Shown here piece by piece: positions 9,632-17,799 of a stretch of DNA of 64,000 bases; the first letter of the stretch is position 1; every line of letters begins with the position of its first letter. The stretch is from Tessaracoccus aquimaris (GTDB lineage Bacteria > Actinomycetota > Actinomycetes > Propionibacteriales > Propionibacteriaceae). The notes under the pieces are model-generated. The model was not told where the DNA came from. It saw nothing but the letters and a program-made list of their open reading frames with translations, and made no database searches. The stretch is from positions 1,054,001 through 1,118,000 of the forward strand of contig NZ_CP019606.1 in assembly GCF_001997345.1 (NCBI RefSeq), given 5' to 3'. The position numbers and the translations under genes are program-made.

Positions 9632-11707
9632 GTGCAGTCCCCAACCAGCAAGCAGCAGCATTCGCGCGACTACGAGGCGAAGAACCTCCTGGTCCTCGAA
9701 GGCCTCGAGGCGGTCCGCAAGCGCCCCGCCATGTACATCGGCTCCACGGACACCCGAGGGCTGATGCACTGCCTCTGGGAGATCATCGACAACGCCGTCG
9801 ATGAGGCGCTCTCAGGGTACGGCGACGAGATCGAGGTGATGCTCGGCGATGACGGCTCCGTGACGGTGCACGACCACGCCCGCGGCATCCCCGTCGACAC
9901 CGAACCCCGCACGGGGCTCTCCGGCGTCGAGGTCGTGTTCACGAAACTGCACGCAGGAGGGAAGTTCGGCAACTCGTCCTACAACGCCACCGGCGGCCTG
10001 CACGGCGTCGGCGCCTCCGTCGTCAACGCGCTCAGCTCCCGCCTCGACGTCCAGGTCGACCGGAACTCGGCCACCTGGGAGATGAGCTTCCGCCGAGGCG
10101 TGCCGGGCGTCTTCGACGGCGACGGCCCCGACGCGCCGTTCACGCCGCAGGGTGGGCTGCGCAAGGTCGGCCGGGTCGCCAAGGCCAAGACCGGCACCCG
10201 GGTGCGCTACTGGCCCGACAGGCAGATCTTCCTCGCAGACGCCGGCCTCTCCATCACGCAACTGCACGACCGCGCACGTCAGACGTCCTTCCTGGTGCCA
10301 GGGCTGAGGATCGACGTCGACGACGCCCGCGACGGCACCTCGAGCCACGAGTCGTTCGTCCACGTAGGCGGCATCACCGAGTTCGCTGACTTCCTGGCCC
10401 CCGACGCGCCGCTGACCGACGTGATCCGGTTGCAGGGAAGGGACTCGTTCGTCGAGACCGTCCCGATGCTCGACGAGGCGGGCGCGATGACCGCCACCGA
10501 CGTCGAACGCGACCTCGACGTCGACATCGCGGTGCGCTGGGGGACCGGCTACGACTCGGTGCTCCGCTCCTTCGTCAACATCATCGCCACGCCAAAGGGC
10601 GGCACACACGTCAGCGGGTTCGAGCGGGGCCTCACCCGCGCGTTCGTGAAGTCGTTCGAGGGCACCCGCGGGCTGCTGAAGGCGGGCGAGGAGATCGTCA
10701 AGGACGACTGCCTCGAGGGCCTCACCGCCGTGGTCACCGTCCGGCTCGCGGAGCCCCAGTTCGAGGGCCAGACCAAGGAGGTGCTCGGCACGCCGCCCGT
10801 GCAGCGCCTGGTCGCCCGGATCGTCGAGACCGAACTCGGCGCGTTCCTGTCGGCCAACAAGACCCGCGCGATCGCAAGGACGCTGCAGGAGAAGGTCGTC
10901 TCGGCGTCGCGGACCCGCGTGCAGGCCCGAGCCCACAAGGAGAACCAGCGGCGCAAGAACGCGCTGGAGAGCTCCAGCCTGCCTCCGAAGCTGAAGGACT
11001 GCCGCTCCAACAACGTCGACGCGACCGAACTGTTCATCGTCGAGGGCGACTCCGCCCTCGGCACCGCCAACGTCGCGCGCAACTCCGAGTTCCAGGCGCT
11101 GCTGCCGATCCGGGGCAAGATCCTCAACGTGCAGAAGGCCTCCGTCGGCGACATGCTGAAGAACGCCGAGTGCGCGTCGATCATCCAGGTCGTCGGCGCA
11201 GGGTCGGGTCGCACCTTCGACGTCGAATCGGCCCGCTACGGCAAGGTCATCTTCATGGCAGACGCCGACTCGGACGGTGCCCACATCCGCTGCCTGCTCG
11301 CGACGCTGTTCTTCCGCTACATGCGGCCGCTCGTCGAGGCGGGCCGGGTCTTCTCGGCGGTGCCGCCGCTGCACCGCTTCGAGTTGATCAACCCCAAGCG
11401 GGGCCTCGAGAAGTACATCTACACGTATTCGGACGCCGAGTACCAGCGCAAGCTCGCCGAGCTGACCAAGCGCGGCCAGAAGTTCAAGGAGCCGCAGCGC
11501 TACAAGGGCCTCGGCGAGATGGACGCCGACCAGTTGGCCGACACGACCATGAGCCCACGGCACCGCACGCTGCGCAGGCTCACCGTCGACGACGCGGCCA
11601 ACGCCGAGCGGGTCTTCGAGATGCTGATGGGCAACGACGTCGCCCCTCGCAAGGAGTTCATCGTGGAGGGCGCCTACGCGCTGGAGGCGGACCGCATCGA
11701 CGCCTGA
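9632..11707 (+). CDS. parE: DNA topoisomerase IV subunit B (ParE, GyrB-type)
   Basis: The 691-residue type IIA topoisomerase ATPase subunit has the GHKL site (EIIDNAVDEALSG, about 49-61), the glycine-rich lid (GGLHGVGASVVNALS, about 121-135), and a TOPRIM domain with EGDSALGTA (about 470), PIRGKILNV and DADSDGAHIRCLL (about 543-555), ending with YKGLGEMD. It is shorter than GyrB proteins carrying the extra 170-residue insert, and its partner subunit at 17.8-20.3 kb is ParC-like, so a topoisomerase IV is more likely than a gyrase. Role: ATP-driven decatenation of replicated chromosomes. GTG 9632 follows a TAGCCT hexamer (9620-9625) by 6 nt, suggesting a leaderless transcript. Confidence 0.85.
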   Translation: MQSPTSKQQHSRDYEAKNLLVLEGLEAVRKRPAMYIGSTDTRGLMHCLWEIIDNAVDEALSGYGDEIEVMLGDDGSVTVHDHARGIPVDTEPRTGLSGVEVVFTKLHAGGKFGNSSYNATGGLHGVGASVVNALSSRLDVQVDRNSATWEMSFRRGVPGVFDGDGPDAPFTPQGGLRKVGRVAKAKTGTRVRYWPDRQIFLADAGLSITQLHDRARQTSFLVPGLRIDVDDARDGTSSHESFVHVGGITEFADFLAPDAPLTDVIRLQGRDSFVETVPMLDEAGAMTATDVERDLDVDIAVRWGTGYDSVLRSFVNIIATPKGGTHVSGFERGLTRAFVKSFEGTRGLLKAGEEIVKDDCLEGLTAVVTVRLAEPQFEGQTKEVLGTPPVQRLVARIVETELGAFLSANKTRAIARTLQEKVVSASRTRVQARAHKENQRRKNALESSSLPPKLKDCRSNNVDATELFIVEGDSALGTANVARNSEFQALLPIRGKILNVQKASVGDMLKNAECASIIQVVGAGSGRTFDVESARYGKVIFMADADSDGAHIRCLLATLFFRYMRPLVEAGRVFSAVPPLHRFELINPKRGLEKYIYTYSDAEYQRKLAELTKRGQKFKEPQRYKGLGEMDADQLADTTMSPRHRTLRRLTVDDAANAERVFEMLMGNDVAPRKEFIVEGAYALEADRIDA

Positions 11708-11758
11708 GCCGACTCCCACGGTGTCGCGGGGTGCGGCCGGGACCGCCACCTGGCGCAG

Positions 11759-11800
11759 CGACCGACCGTGCGCACTGTCGTTGATGCGCACGGCCGGTCG
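11759..11800. terminator. hairpin between convergent parE and lutC
   Basis: A 16-bp stem with one mismatch (CGACCGACCGTGCGCA at 11759-11774 against TGCGCACGGCCGGTCG at 11785-11800) and a 10-nt loop lies between the two convergent genes. There is no T-tract on either side, so it may be a transcript-end stabilising hairpin or a weak two-way terminator. Confidence 0.5.
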
Positions 11801-11848
11801 CGACGGGGCCCGGCGGAAGCAGACATGTCCCGCCGAGTCCCAGCACCC

Positions 11849-12502
11849 TCAGGCGTCTACCAGGATCACCCACAACCGGCGGGGTCCGTGGACGCCTTCG
11901 ACCCGACTCAGCTCGATATCGCTGGTTGCGGATCCACCACTCAGCCAGGTCACCGGACGCCGTGCGCGGAGCGCCGGTGCCAGCCGGGCGATGCCTTCGG
12001 GGACGTCGCTGACGATCTGATCCGCGCGCACCACGCAGATGTGCCGGTCGGGCAGCAACGTCAGGGCACGGCGACCCTGACCGGGGCCGTGGTCCAGCGC
12101 GATGGTGCCGGAGTCGGCCATCGCGACGGCGGAGGTCGTCACGACGGCGTCGATCACGTTCAACTCGGCGTGACTCAACTCGGGGTCGTCGCGGTGCACG
12201 GCGAGGCCGCCGTCCAGCACCGCGTCCGCCCATTCGTCGGGCAGGCCATCGGGAAGCACGACGCTTGCGGCGTCGAGCCCGCGCAGGGCCGTCACGATGG
12301 CCGCGCCGACCTCCGCGTCGCTGACCCGCACCACCGTCGCCTTGTAGTCCTCGACCTTCTCCACGAGGTCGGCGAGCACGTCGGGCGTCGACAGCGGCTG
12401 CCCGTAGCGCCAGTGCACCGGCACGTCGAGCGCGGGGTCGGACACGTTGACGTCGGCGGTCGCGCTGCGCACACGCCTCAGGATCTCTTCGCGGGCACTC
12501 AC
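11849..12502 (-). CDS. lutC: lactate utilization protein LutC (LUD domain)
   Basis: The 217-residue protein matches the LUD (YkgG/DUF162) family: an N-terminal helical part (SAREEILRRVRSA) and a core with VVTTSAVAMADSGTIAL and PDRHICVVRADQIV, the conserved substrate/cofactor-pocket strands of this family. With LutA and LutB it forms the iron-sulfur oxidase that converts L-lactate to pyruvate in the cytoplasm. GTG 12502 overlaps the lutB stop as GTGA, so it is the third gene of a lutA-lutB-lutC operon, with no gap between the genes. Confidence 0.88.
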   Translation of the reverse strand: MSAREEILRRVRSATADVNVSDPALDVPVHWRYGQPLSTPDVLADLVEKVEDYKATVVRVSDAEVGAAIVTALRGLDAASVVLPDGLPDEWADAVLDGGLAVHRDDPELSHAELNVIDAVVTTSAVAMADSGTIALDHGPGQGRRALTLLPDRHICVVRADQIVSDVPEGIARLAPALRARRPVTWLSGGSATSDIELSRVEGVHGPRRLWVILVDA

Positions 12503-13980
12503 TTCTGGCCGCCTTCCCGGTTCTTCTTCCACCACTCACGGAACGTCTCCGTCGGCGGCGCCTCCACGTCGCGGGCCTGCAGCCAGCGACCGGCGAGCGG
12601 CACCGGCATCGGGCCTATCCACTTGCCGCGGTACAACTTGCCCGCGGCCCTCGAGGCGACCTGGACGCTCGCCAGGTGCTTGCCGTCGGACATCACCCAG
12701 CCAGCGCCCTTCATGATGCCGCCCTCGACGGTCGGGTGCTTGCTCGACTTGTACTCGGCCACCTTGTGACGCAGGTGCACGAGGATGTCGGTGAACGGGA
12801 TCCGCACCGGGCAGACGTCGTTGCACGCCCCGCACAGCGTCGACGCGTACGGAAGCGCCCTGTCGCGCTCCTCCTCGAGGCCGCGCAACTGCGGACCGAG
12901 GATCGCGCCGATCGGGCCCGGGTACATCGAGCCGTAGGCGTGGCCGCCGACCCGCTCGTAGACCGGGCAGATGTTCAGGCACGCCGAGCAGCGGATGCAG
13001 CGCAGCGCGGCCCTGCCGACGGGGTCGGAGAGCACGTTGGTGCGACCGTTGTCGAGCAGGATGACGTGCAGGTCCTGCGGCCCGTCGCCTGGCGTGACGC
13101 CCGTCCAGAACGACGTGTACGGGTTCATCCGCTCGCCGGTGGAGGAACGGGGCAGCAGCTTCAGGAACACCTCGAGGTCCTCGATGGTGGGAAGCAGTTT
13201 CTCGATCCCGACGACCGAGACGAGCGTCTCCGGCAGCGTCAGGCACATCCGGCCGTTGCCCTCCGACTCCACGATCACCAGGGTTCCGGTGTCGGCGATG
13301 ATGAAGTTGCCGCCCGAGACGGCCATCTTCGAGCGCAGGAACTTGTCGCGCAGATGGGTGCGGGCCGCCGCCGTCAACTCCTCCGGGTTGTCCGAGACGC
13401 CCGCGGGGGCAGGCGTGCCGTAGGTGCCCATCTCGGTCCTGAAGATCTCGCGGACCTCGGAGCGGTTGCGGTGGATCGCAGGCACCAGGATGTGGCTCGG
13501 CAGGTCGTGCCCGAGTTGGACGATCAGCTCGGCGAGGTCGGTCTCCCACGCCGCGATGCCCTCTGCCTCGAGCGCCTCGTTGAGGTCGATCTCCTGCGTC
13601 GCCATCGACTTGATCTTGACGACCTCATCGACGCCCTTCGCCTTGGCGATGTCGGCGACGATCCGGTTGGCCTCCTTGCCGTCGCGGGCCCAGTGCACGG
13701 TGACGCCCGCATCGGTCATGGCCTTCTCAGCCTGCACCAGATAGTCGTCGAGGTGCCTGCCGACCCGGTCCTTGATCTGGGCGGCCGCCGTGCGCAGTTC
13801 CTCCCAGTTGTCGACCTCGTCGGCGCGCGCGACCCGCTTGGCGCGGATGGTTCCGGTGGCGTGGCGCAGGTTCTTGCGCTGCTCCGCCTTGCCAAGGGCC
13901 TCCTTGACGGCCTCCGGGAACGGTGGGATGCCCAGCCAGGACGGCGGCTCGGGGGTCAGCCTCTCGCGGGTGGGGCTCAT
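12499..13980 (-). CDS. lutB: lactate utilization protein LutB (LUD plus two 4Fe-4S clusters)
   Basis: The 493-residue protein has an N-terminal LUD domain (VHWARDGKEAN to GGNFIIADTGTLVIVESEG, about 110-280) and a ferredoxin-like region with CIRCSACLNICPVY (about 325) and CGACNDVCPV (about 382), together binding two [4Fe-4S] clusters. A C-terminal tail (DUF3390-type, ending FREWWKKNREG) follows. It is the electron-transfer subunit of the lactate oxidation complex. ATG 13980 overlaps the lutA stop as ATGA. Confidence 0.92.
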   Translation of the reverse strand: MSPTRERLTPEPPSWLGIPPFPEAVKEALGKAEQRKNLRHATGTIRAKRVARADEVDNWEELRTAAAQIKDRVGRHLDDYLVQAEKAMTDAGVTVHWARDGKEANRIVADIAKAKGVDEVVKIKSMATQEIDLNEALEAEGIAAWETDLAELIVQLGHDLPSHILVPAIHRNRSEVREIFRTEMGTYGTPAPAGVSDNPEELTAAARTHLRDKFLRSKMAVSGGNFIIADTGTLVIVESEGNGRMCLTLPETLVSVVGIEKLLPTIEDLEVFLKLLPRSSTGERMNPYTSFWTGVTPGDGPQDLHVILLDNGRTNVLSDPVGRAALRCIRCSACLNICPVYERVGGHAYGSMYPGPIGAILGPQLRGLEEERDRALPYASTLCGACNDVCPVRIPFTDILVHLRHKVAEYKSSKHPTVEGGIMKGAGWVMSDGKHLASVQVASRAAGKLYRGKWIGPMPVPLAGRWLQARDVEAPPTETFREWWKKNREGGQK

Positions 13981-14738
13981 GCGACCCACACCTCCTCCTC
14001 GGTGCTCGCCAGGATCTCGGCGAGGTGGATGGTCTTGATGCCGGAGCGTTGCCGGTGCAGCACGCCGCCGATGTTCATCAGGCAGGCCTGGTCGCCCGCA
14101 ACGAGGTACTCGGCGTCGGTGGAGCGGACGTGGCGCGCTTTGTCGGAGGCCATCGCGATGCTGACGTCGGGGTTCTTCACGGAGAAGGTGCCCCCGAAGC
14201 CGCAGCACTGGTCGGCCATCGGCAGGTCGACAAGGTCGATTCCCCGGACGGCCTTCAGCAGTTGCATCGGCCGGTCGCCCACCTTGGTGATCCGCATCGA
14301 GTGACACGTCGGGTGATAGGTGACGCGGTGCGGGAAGTAGGCGCCGACGTCGGTGACGCCCAGCACGTCGACGAGGAACTCCGTCAGCTCGTAGGTGCGT
14401 CCCGAGACTGCCGTCGCGGCCTCCTCGAGCGGGGCGTCCTTGGCCCAGCGGGCCAGCATGGCGTGCTGCTCGCGCACCGACCCCACGCACGACCCGCTCG
14501 GCCCGACGATGTAGTCGAACTCGCCGAAGGAGTCGACGTAGTTGCGCACCGTCGGAACCGCGTCCTTGTAGTAGCCCGTGTTCGTCATGATCTGCCCGCA
14601 GCAGGTCTGCTTTGACGGGTACACGACGGTGCAGCCGAGCCGTTCGAGCAGCTTGACGGTGGCGATCGGGATCGACGGCTTCATGGTGTCGTTGATGCAG
14701 GTCGCGAACAGTGCGACCCTCGTTCCGGGACTCAACAT
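13977..14738 (-). CDS. lutA: lactate utilization protein LutA (CCG-domain iron-sulfur protein)
   Basis: The 253-residue protein carries two CCG domains: QTCCGQIMTNTG (about residue 45-56) and ADQCCGFGGTFSVKNPD (about 174-190), which bind an iron-sulfur centre as in heterodisulfide reductase and glycolate oxidase subunits. It is the first gene of lutABC and sits just downstream of the lactate permease on the same strand (19-nt gap), so uptake and oxidation of lactate are probably transcribed together. Confidence 0.92.
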   Translation of the reverse strand: MLSPGTRVALFATCINDTMKPSIPIATVKLLERLGCTVVYPSKQTCCGQIMTNTGYYKDAVPTVRNYVDSFGEFDYIVGPSGSCVGSVREQHAMLARWAKDAPLEEAATAVSGRTYELTEFLVDVLGVTDVGAYFPHRVTYHPTCHSMRITKVGDRPMQLLKAVRGIDLVDLPMADQCCGFGGTFSVKNPDVSIAMASDKARHVRSTDAEYLVAGDQACLMNIGGVLHRQRSGIKTIHLAEILASTEEEVWVA

Positions 14739-14757
14739 AGGAGGCGCTCCTTGTGCG

Positions 14758-16422
14758 TCAGTTGAAGGTGGGGAGCATCCAGCTCAGCACCGGGGTGGAC
14801 TGCAGGCCGATCAGCAGGCACAGGATGACGAGCATCCCCAGGCTCCACCAGATGACGCGGCGGAACAACTGGGACTCCGCACCAAGCAGACCGACGGCCG
14901 AGCAGGCGATGGCCAGGTTCTGTGGGCTGATCATCTTACCGACGACGCCGCCCGTGGTGTTGGCCGCGACGAGGAGGGTCGGGTCGAGCCCGACCTTGTC
15001 AGCGGTGGTCTGCTGCAGCGTTGCGAACAGCGCGTTGGCGGACGTGTCGGAACCGGTCACCGCGGTGCCGATCCAGCCGAGGATGGGGGAGAAGAAGGCG
15101 AACGCGGTGCCGACGCCCGCGATCCAGGTGCCGATGGTGATCGTCTGGCCCGACATGTTCATGACATAGGCAAGGGAGAGCACCGAGGCGATCGTGAGGG
15201 CGGACCAGCGCATCTTGTGGACCGTTGCCCACAGTTCGCCGACCATGTCCTTGAACGAGACGCGGTAGACCAGGCCGACGATGATGGCGGTGATGACGAG
15301 CAGCGTGCCCGGGCTCGAGAGCCACTGGAAGTTGTAGATGGCGGTGGTGGCTGGCTCGCCCGCGTTGTTGAGCAGGTTGCCGTAGAGGCCGGGCCACTTG
15401 ATCTTGAGGTCGGTGCCCGCCAGGAAGCCGACCACCGCGGGGATGAGCTTGGCGGCCGAGAAGATCACGATGACAAGAAGGTAGGGGAACAGGGCCATGA
15501 AGATGCGGCCGCCGGTCAGTGCGCGGGCAGGTGTTGCGTCGGTCTCGGTGACGTCCTCGAGCTTCTCCTGGCTGCGCTCGGCCGCCAGACGCTCGAGGGC
15601 CTCCTCGCCGCCGGCGGGCTTCCAGAAGCGCAGGAACACGACGCCGACAGCGAGCGCGAACAGCGACGCGATGACGTCGGTCAGTTCGACCGACAGGTAG
15701 GTCGCGGAGACCCACTGGGCCACGGCGAACGACGCGCCGATCACAAGGGCCGCGGGCCAGACCTGCTTGAGGCCCTTCTTCCCGTCGGCGAGCAACACAA
15801 GAAGCAGCGGGACGAACAGGGCAAGCACGGGGGACTGGTGGCCGACGTAGGCGCCGATGTGGTGGTAGTCGATGCCGGTCAGGTTGCCCGCGGTGATGAT
15901 CGGGATGGCGACGGCGCCGAAGGCGACAGGGGCGGTGTTGGCGAGCAGCACCACCATGGCGGCGCGGAACGCGGAGAAGCCGATCGACATCAGCATCACG
16001 CCGGTGATGGCGACGGGGGCACCGAAGCCGGCGAGGGCCTCCATCAGGCCGCCGAAGCAGAAGGCGATCAGGATCGCCAGGATGCGGGGATCGTCGGAGA
16101 CGAGGCCGAAGGTGGCCCGCAGGTCCTCGAAGCGACCGGACACGACGGTCACCTGGTACAGCCAGATGGCGGTCAGCACGATCCAGGTGATCGGGAAGAG
16201 CCCGAAGACGGCGCCCTGAGTACCGGCCAGCAGCGCCATCCCCGCCGGCATCTTGAACGCGAAGATGGCCACCAGCAACGCGGTCGCCAACGAGGAGAGC
16301 CCCGCCCAGTGCGCCTTCCACTTCAGGACGCCGAGGGTGAAGAACATCACCAGGAGGGGGAGGAGAGCGACGAGGGCCGACAGCGTCAAACTGCCGAGCG
16401 GCTCGAGTTGAGGTGTGAACAT
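14758..16422 (-). CDS. lctP: L-lactate permease (LctP/LldP family)
   Basis: The 554-residue polytopic membrane protein has about 13 hydrophobic stretches and the lactate permease signatures ALAGFGAPVAITGVML, GNLTGIDYHHIGAYVGHQSP and TGSDTSANALFATLQQ. It is a lactate/glycolate:H+ symporter of the inner membrane. ATG 16422 is preferred over the in-frame TTG 16455 because GGAG lies 8 nt before it. It opens the operon lctP-lutA-lutB-lutC and is divergent from the FadR-type regulator, with TGGTCAGACCA palindromes between them. Confidence 0.93.
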   Translation of the reverse strand: MFTPQLEPLGSLTLSALVALLPLLVMFFTLGVLKWKAHWAGLSSLATALLVAIFAFKMPAGMALLAGTQGAVFGLFPITWIVLTAIWLYQVTVVSGRFEDLRATFGLVSDDPRILAILIAFCFGGLMEALAGFGAPVAITGVMLMSIGFSAFRAAMVVLLANTAPVAFGAVAIPIITAGNLTGIDYHHIGAYVGHQSPVLALFVPLLLVLLADGKKGLKQVWPAALVIGASFAVAQWVSATYLSVELTDVIASLFALAVGVVFLRFWKPAGGEEALERLAAERSQEKLEDVTETDATPARALTGGRIFMALFPYLLVIVIFSAAKLIPAVVGFLAGTDLKIKWPGLYGNLLNNAGEPATTAIYNFQWLSSPGTLLVITAIIVGLVYRVSFKDMVGELWATVHKMRWSALTIASVLSLAYVMNMSGQTITIGTWIAGVGTAFAFFSPILGWIGTAVTGSDTSANALFATLQQTTADKVGLDPTLLVAANTTGGVVGKMISPQNLAIACSAVGLLGAESQLFRRVIWWSLGMLVILCLLIGLQSTPVLSWMLPTFN

Positions 16423-16463
16423 GTATGGAACTCCGTTGTCCGTTTCTGCTGCCAACCGAAGGC

Positions 16464-16474
16464 TGGTCAGACCA
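16464..16474. promoter_or_regulatory. LldR-type operator 1
   Basis: TGGTCAGACCA is a perfect palindrome fitting the TNGT-N3-ACNA operator described for FadR-subfamily lactate regulators such as LldR. It lies 42 nt upstream of the lctP start codon, between lctP and the divergent regulator gene, where a bound repressor would block lctP-lutABC transcription. Confidence 0.7.
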
Positions 16475-16496
16475 AACCTAACACGCCCGAGCGTTC

Positions 16497-16507
16497 AGGT
16501 CAGACCA
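16497..16507. promoter_or_regulatory. LldR-type operator 2
   Basis: AGGTCAGACCA repeats the core GGTCAGACC of operator 1 with one mismatch to TNGT-N3-ACNA. Its centre is 33 bp from the centre of operator 1, about three helical turns, so two regulator dimers could sit on the same DNA face. It lies between lctP and the regulator gene and could serve both. Confidence 0.6.
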
Positions 16508-16580
16508 ACCCCCGAATTGGGGTCGTCAGCAGGACACGCCGCTCGCGGACAGGCGTGTGCAAGGCCTTGGTGACATGGTC

Positions 16581-16586
16581 CACAAT
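16581..16586 (+). promoter_or_regulatory. -10 hexamer of the lactate regulator gene
   Basis: CACAAT lies 7 nt before ATG 16594, with no Shine-Dalgarno sequence in between. The spacing fits a transcript starting at the ATG itself, that is, a leaderless mRNA. Confidence 0.45.
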
Positions 16587-16593
16587 TGAGCAC

Positions 16594-17283
16594 ATGACAA
16601 GTGGGGTGGGTGGCTTCGAGGCGGTCCTCGATCATCTGACGACCGAGATTCTGGAGGGCCGGGTCGGCCCTGGCGACAGGCTGCTCAACGAGCGCGAACT
16701 CGCCGTCCAACTGGGCGCCAGTCGCAGCGCGGTCCGAGAGGCCATCAAGGTGCTCCAGGCGCAGGGCGTCGTCACCTCGCATACCGGCCCCGGCGGAGGC
16801 ACCAGGGTCGGGGCGAACCAGGGCCCCGCGCTCGGACGGATGCTGAAACTGCACGTCGCCCTCGACGCGATCTCCTTCTCCGAGGTGACCGAGACGCGCG
16901 TGGTGTTGGAACGCGCCGCGGCGGTCGCGGCCGCGGAGCACCGCGACGACGAGTCCCTTGCGGAACTCGAGTCGATGTTGCAGCGGATGCGCGAGACCCA
17001 GGACGCCGCCGAGTTCAACGAGATCGACACGGCCTTCCATGTCGCGATCGCCCGGATCGGGGCGAACCGGCTGGTGCGCGACGTCACGATCGCGATCCGC
17101 GAGGCCGTGGCCAGCCCGATCCTCGCCGCCGAGAAGCGGCTTCCCGACTGGGAGGCGTTGCGCGGTCAACTCAACGTGGAACACACCGACATCCTGGACG
17201 CGCTACGCCTGGGAGATGGCGACCTGGCGGCCGAGCGTTGCGAGGCCCACATCCGGCAGGCCCACCGGGCACTGCTGCCCTGA
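16594..17283 (+). CDS. FadR/GntR-family lactate regulator (LldR-like)
   Basis: The 229-residue protein has an N-terminal winged helix-turn-helix (RLLNERELAVQLGASRSAVREAIKVL, split here as RLLNERELAVQL followed by GASRSAVREAIKVL) and a C-terminal FCD ligand domain with the metal/ligand histidines in DTAFHVAI, EHTDILDAL and EAHIRQAH. This is the FadR subfamily of GntR regulators. Its position divergent from lctP-lutABC and the two palindromic operators between them indicate a lactate-responsive repressor of that operon that probably also controls itself. The ATG appears to be leaderless. Confidence 0.85.
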   Translation: MTSGVGGFEAVLDHLTTEILEGRVGPGDRLLNERELAVQLGASRSAVREAIKVLQAQGVVTSHTGPGGGTRVGANQGPALGRMLKLHVALDAISFSEVTETRVVLERAAAVAAAEHRDDESLAELESMLQRMRETQDAAEFNEIDTAFHVAIARIGANRLVRDVTIAIREAVASPILAAEKRLPDWEALRGQLNVEHTDILDALRLGDGDLAAERCEAHIRQAHRALLP

Positions 17284-17304
17284 CGGCACGCCGGGCGTCG
17301 CGGC

Positions 17305-17796
17305 TCAGATGATCTGCTCGAGCAGGCCCGTGTCGACGTCGTACATGAAGCCGCCGATCTCGGCCCTTCCCGCGATCAACGGATGGGACTTGACCATCTC
17401 GACGTCCTCATGGACGCGGCGCATCTGATCGGGCGATGACCCGAACGTCATCCAGCTCGCCGTGACACCGTTGGCCTCAAGGATCTGCCGTCGCACGTCC
17501 TCGTCGGTGCCCTTGGCCATGGCGCAGCGGGTGTGCGGGATGATCATGATCCGGTCGACCTGAAGCAGTTGCACGCCAAGCACGCAGCCGTTCAGGACGG
17601 AGGTCGTCACGCGGCCGCCGGGGGACCGAAGGATCTTGGCGTCGCCGAGGTGAAGGCCCAGCATCGCGAGGGGCTCGATCCGCGAGTCCATGCAGGTCAC
17701 GATCGCGACCCCGGCCCGTGCGACACCGTCGAAGTTCCCGTCGGTGAAGGTCGAGGCGTAGGTGGCGTTGTTGGCTAGCAGGTCGTCAAAGCTCAT
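17305..17796 (-). CDS. beta-class carbonic anhydrase
   Basis: The 163-residue protein has the zinc ligands and catalytic dyad of beta carbonic anhydrases: C35, D37 and R39 in CMDSR, and H88 with C91 in PHTRC. Length matches the short actinobacterial subclass (Rv1284-like). It interconverts CO2 and bicarbonate in the cytoplasm. It starts 3 nt after the parC stop on the same strand, so it is probably cotranscribed with parC; this pairing has no obvious functional logic. Confidence 0.9.
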   Translation of the reverse strand: MSFDDLLANNATYASTFTDGNFDGVARAGVAIVTCMDSRIEPLAMLGLHLGDAKILRSPGGRVTTSVLNGCVLGVQLLQVDRIMIIPHTRCAMAKGTDEDVRRQILEANGVTASWMTFGSSPDQMRRVHEDVEMVKSHPLIAGRAEIGGFMYDVDTGLLEQII

Positions 17797-17799
17797 GTA

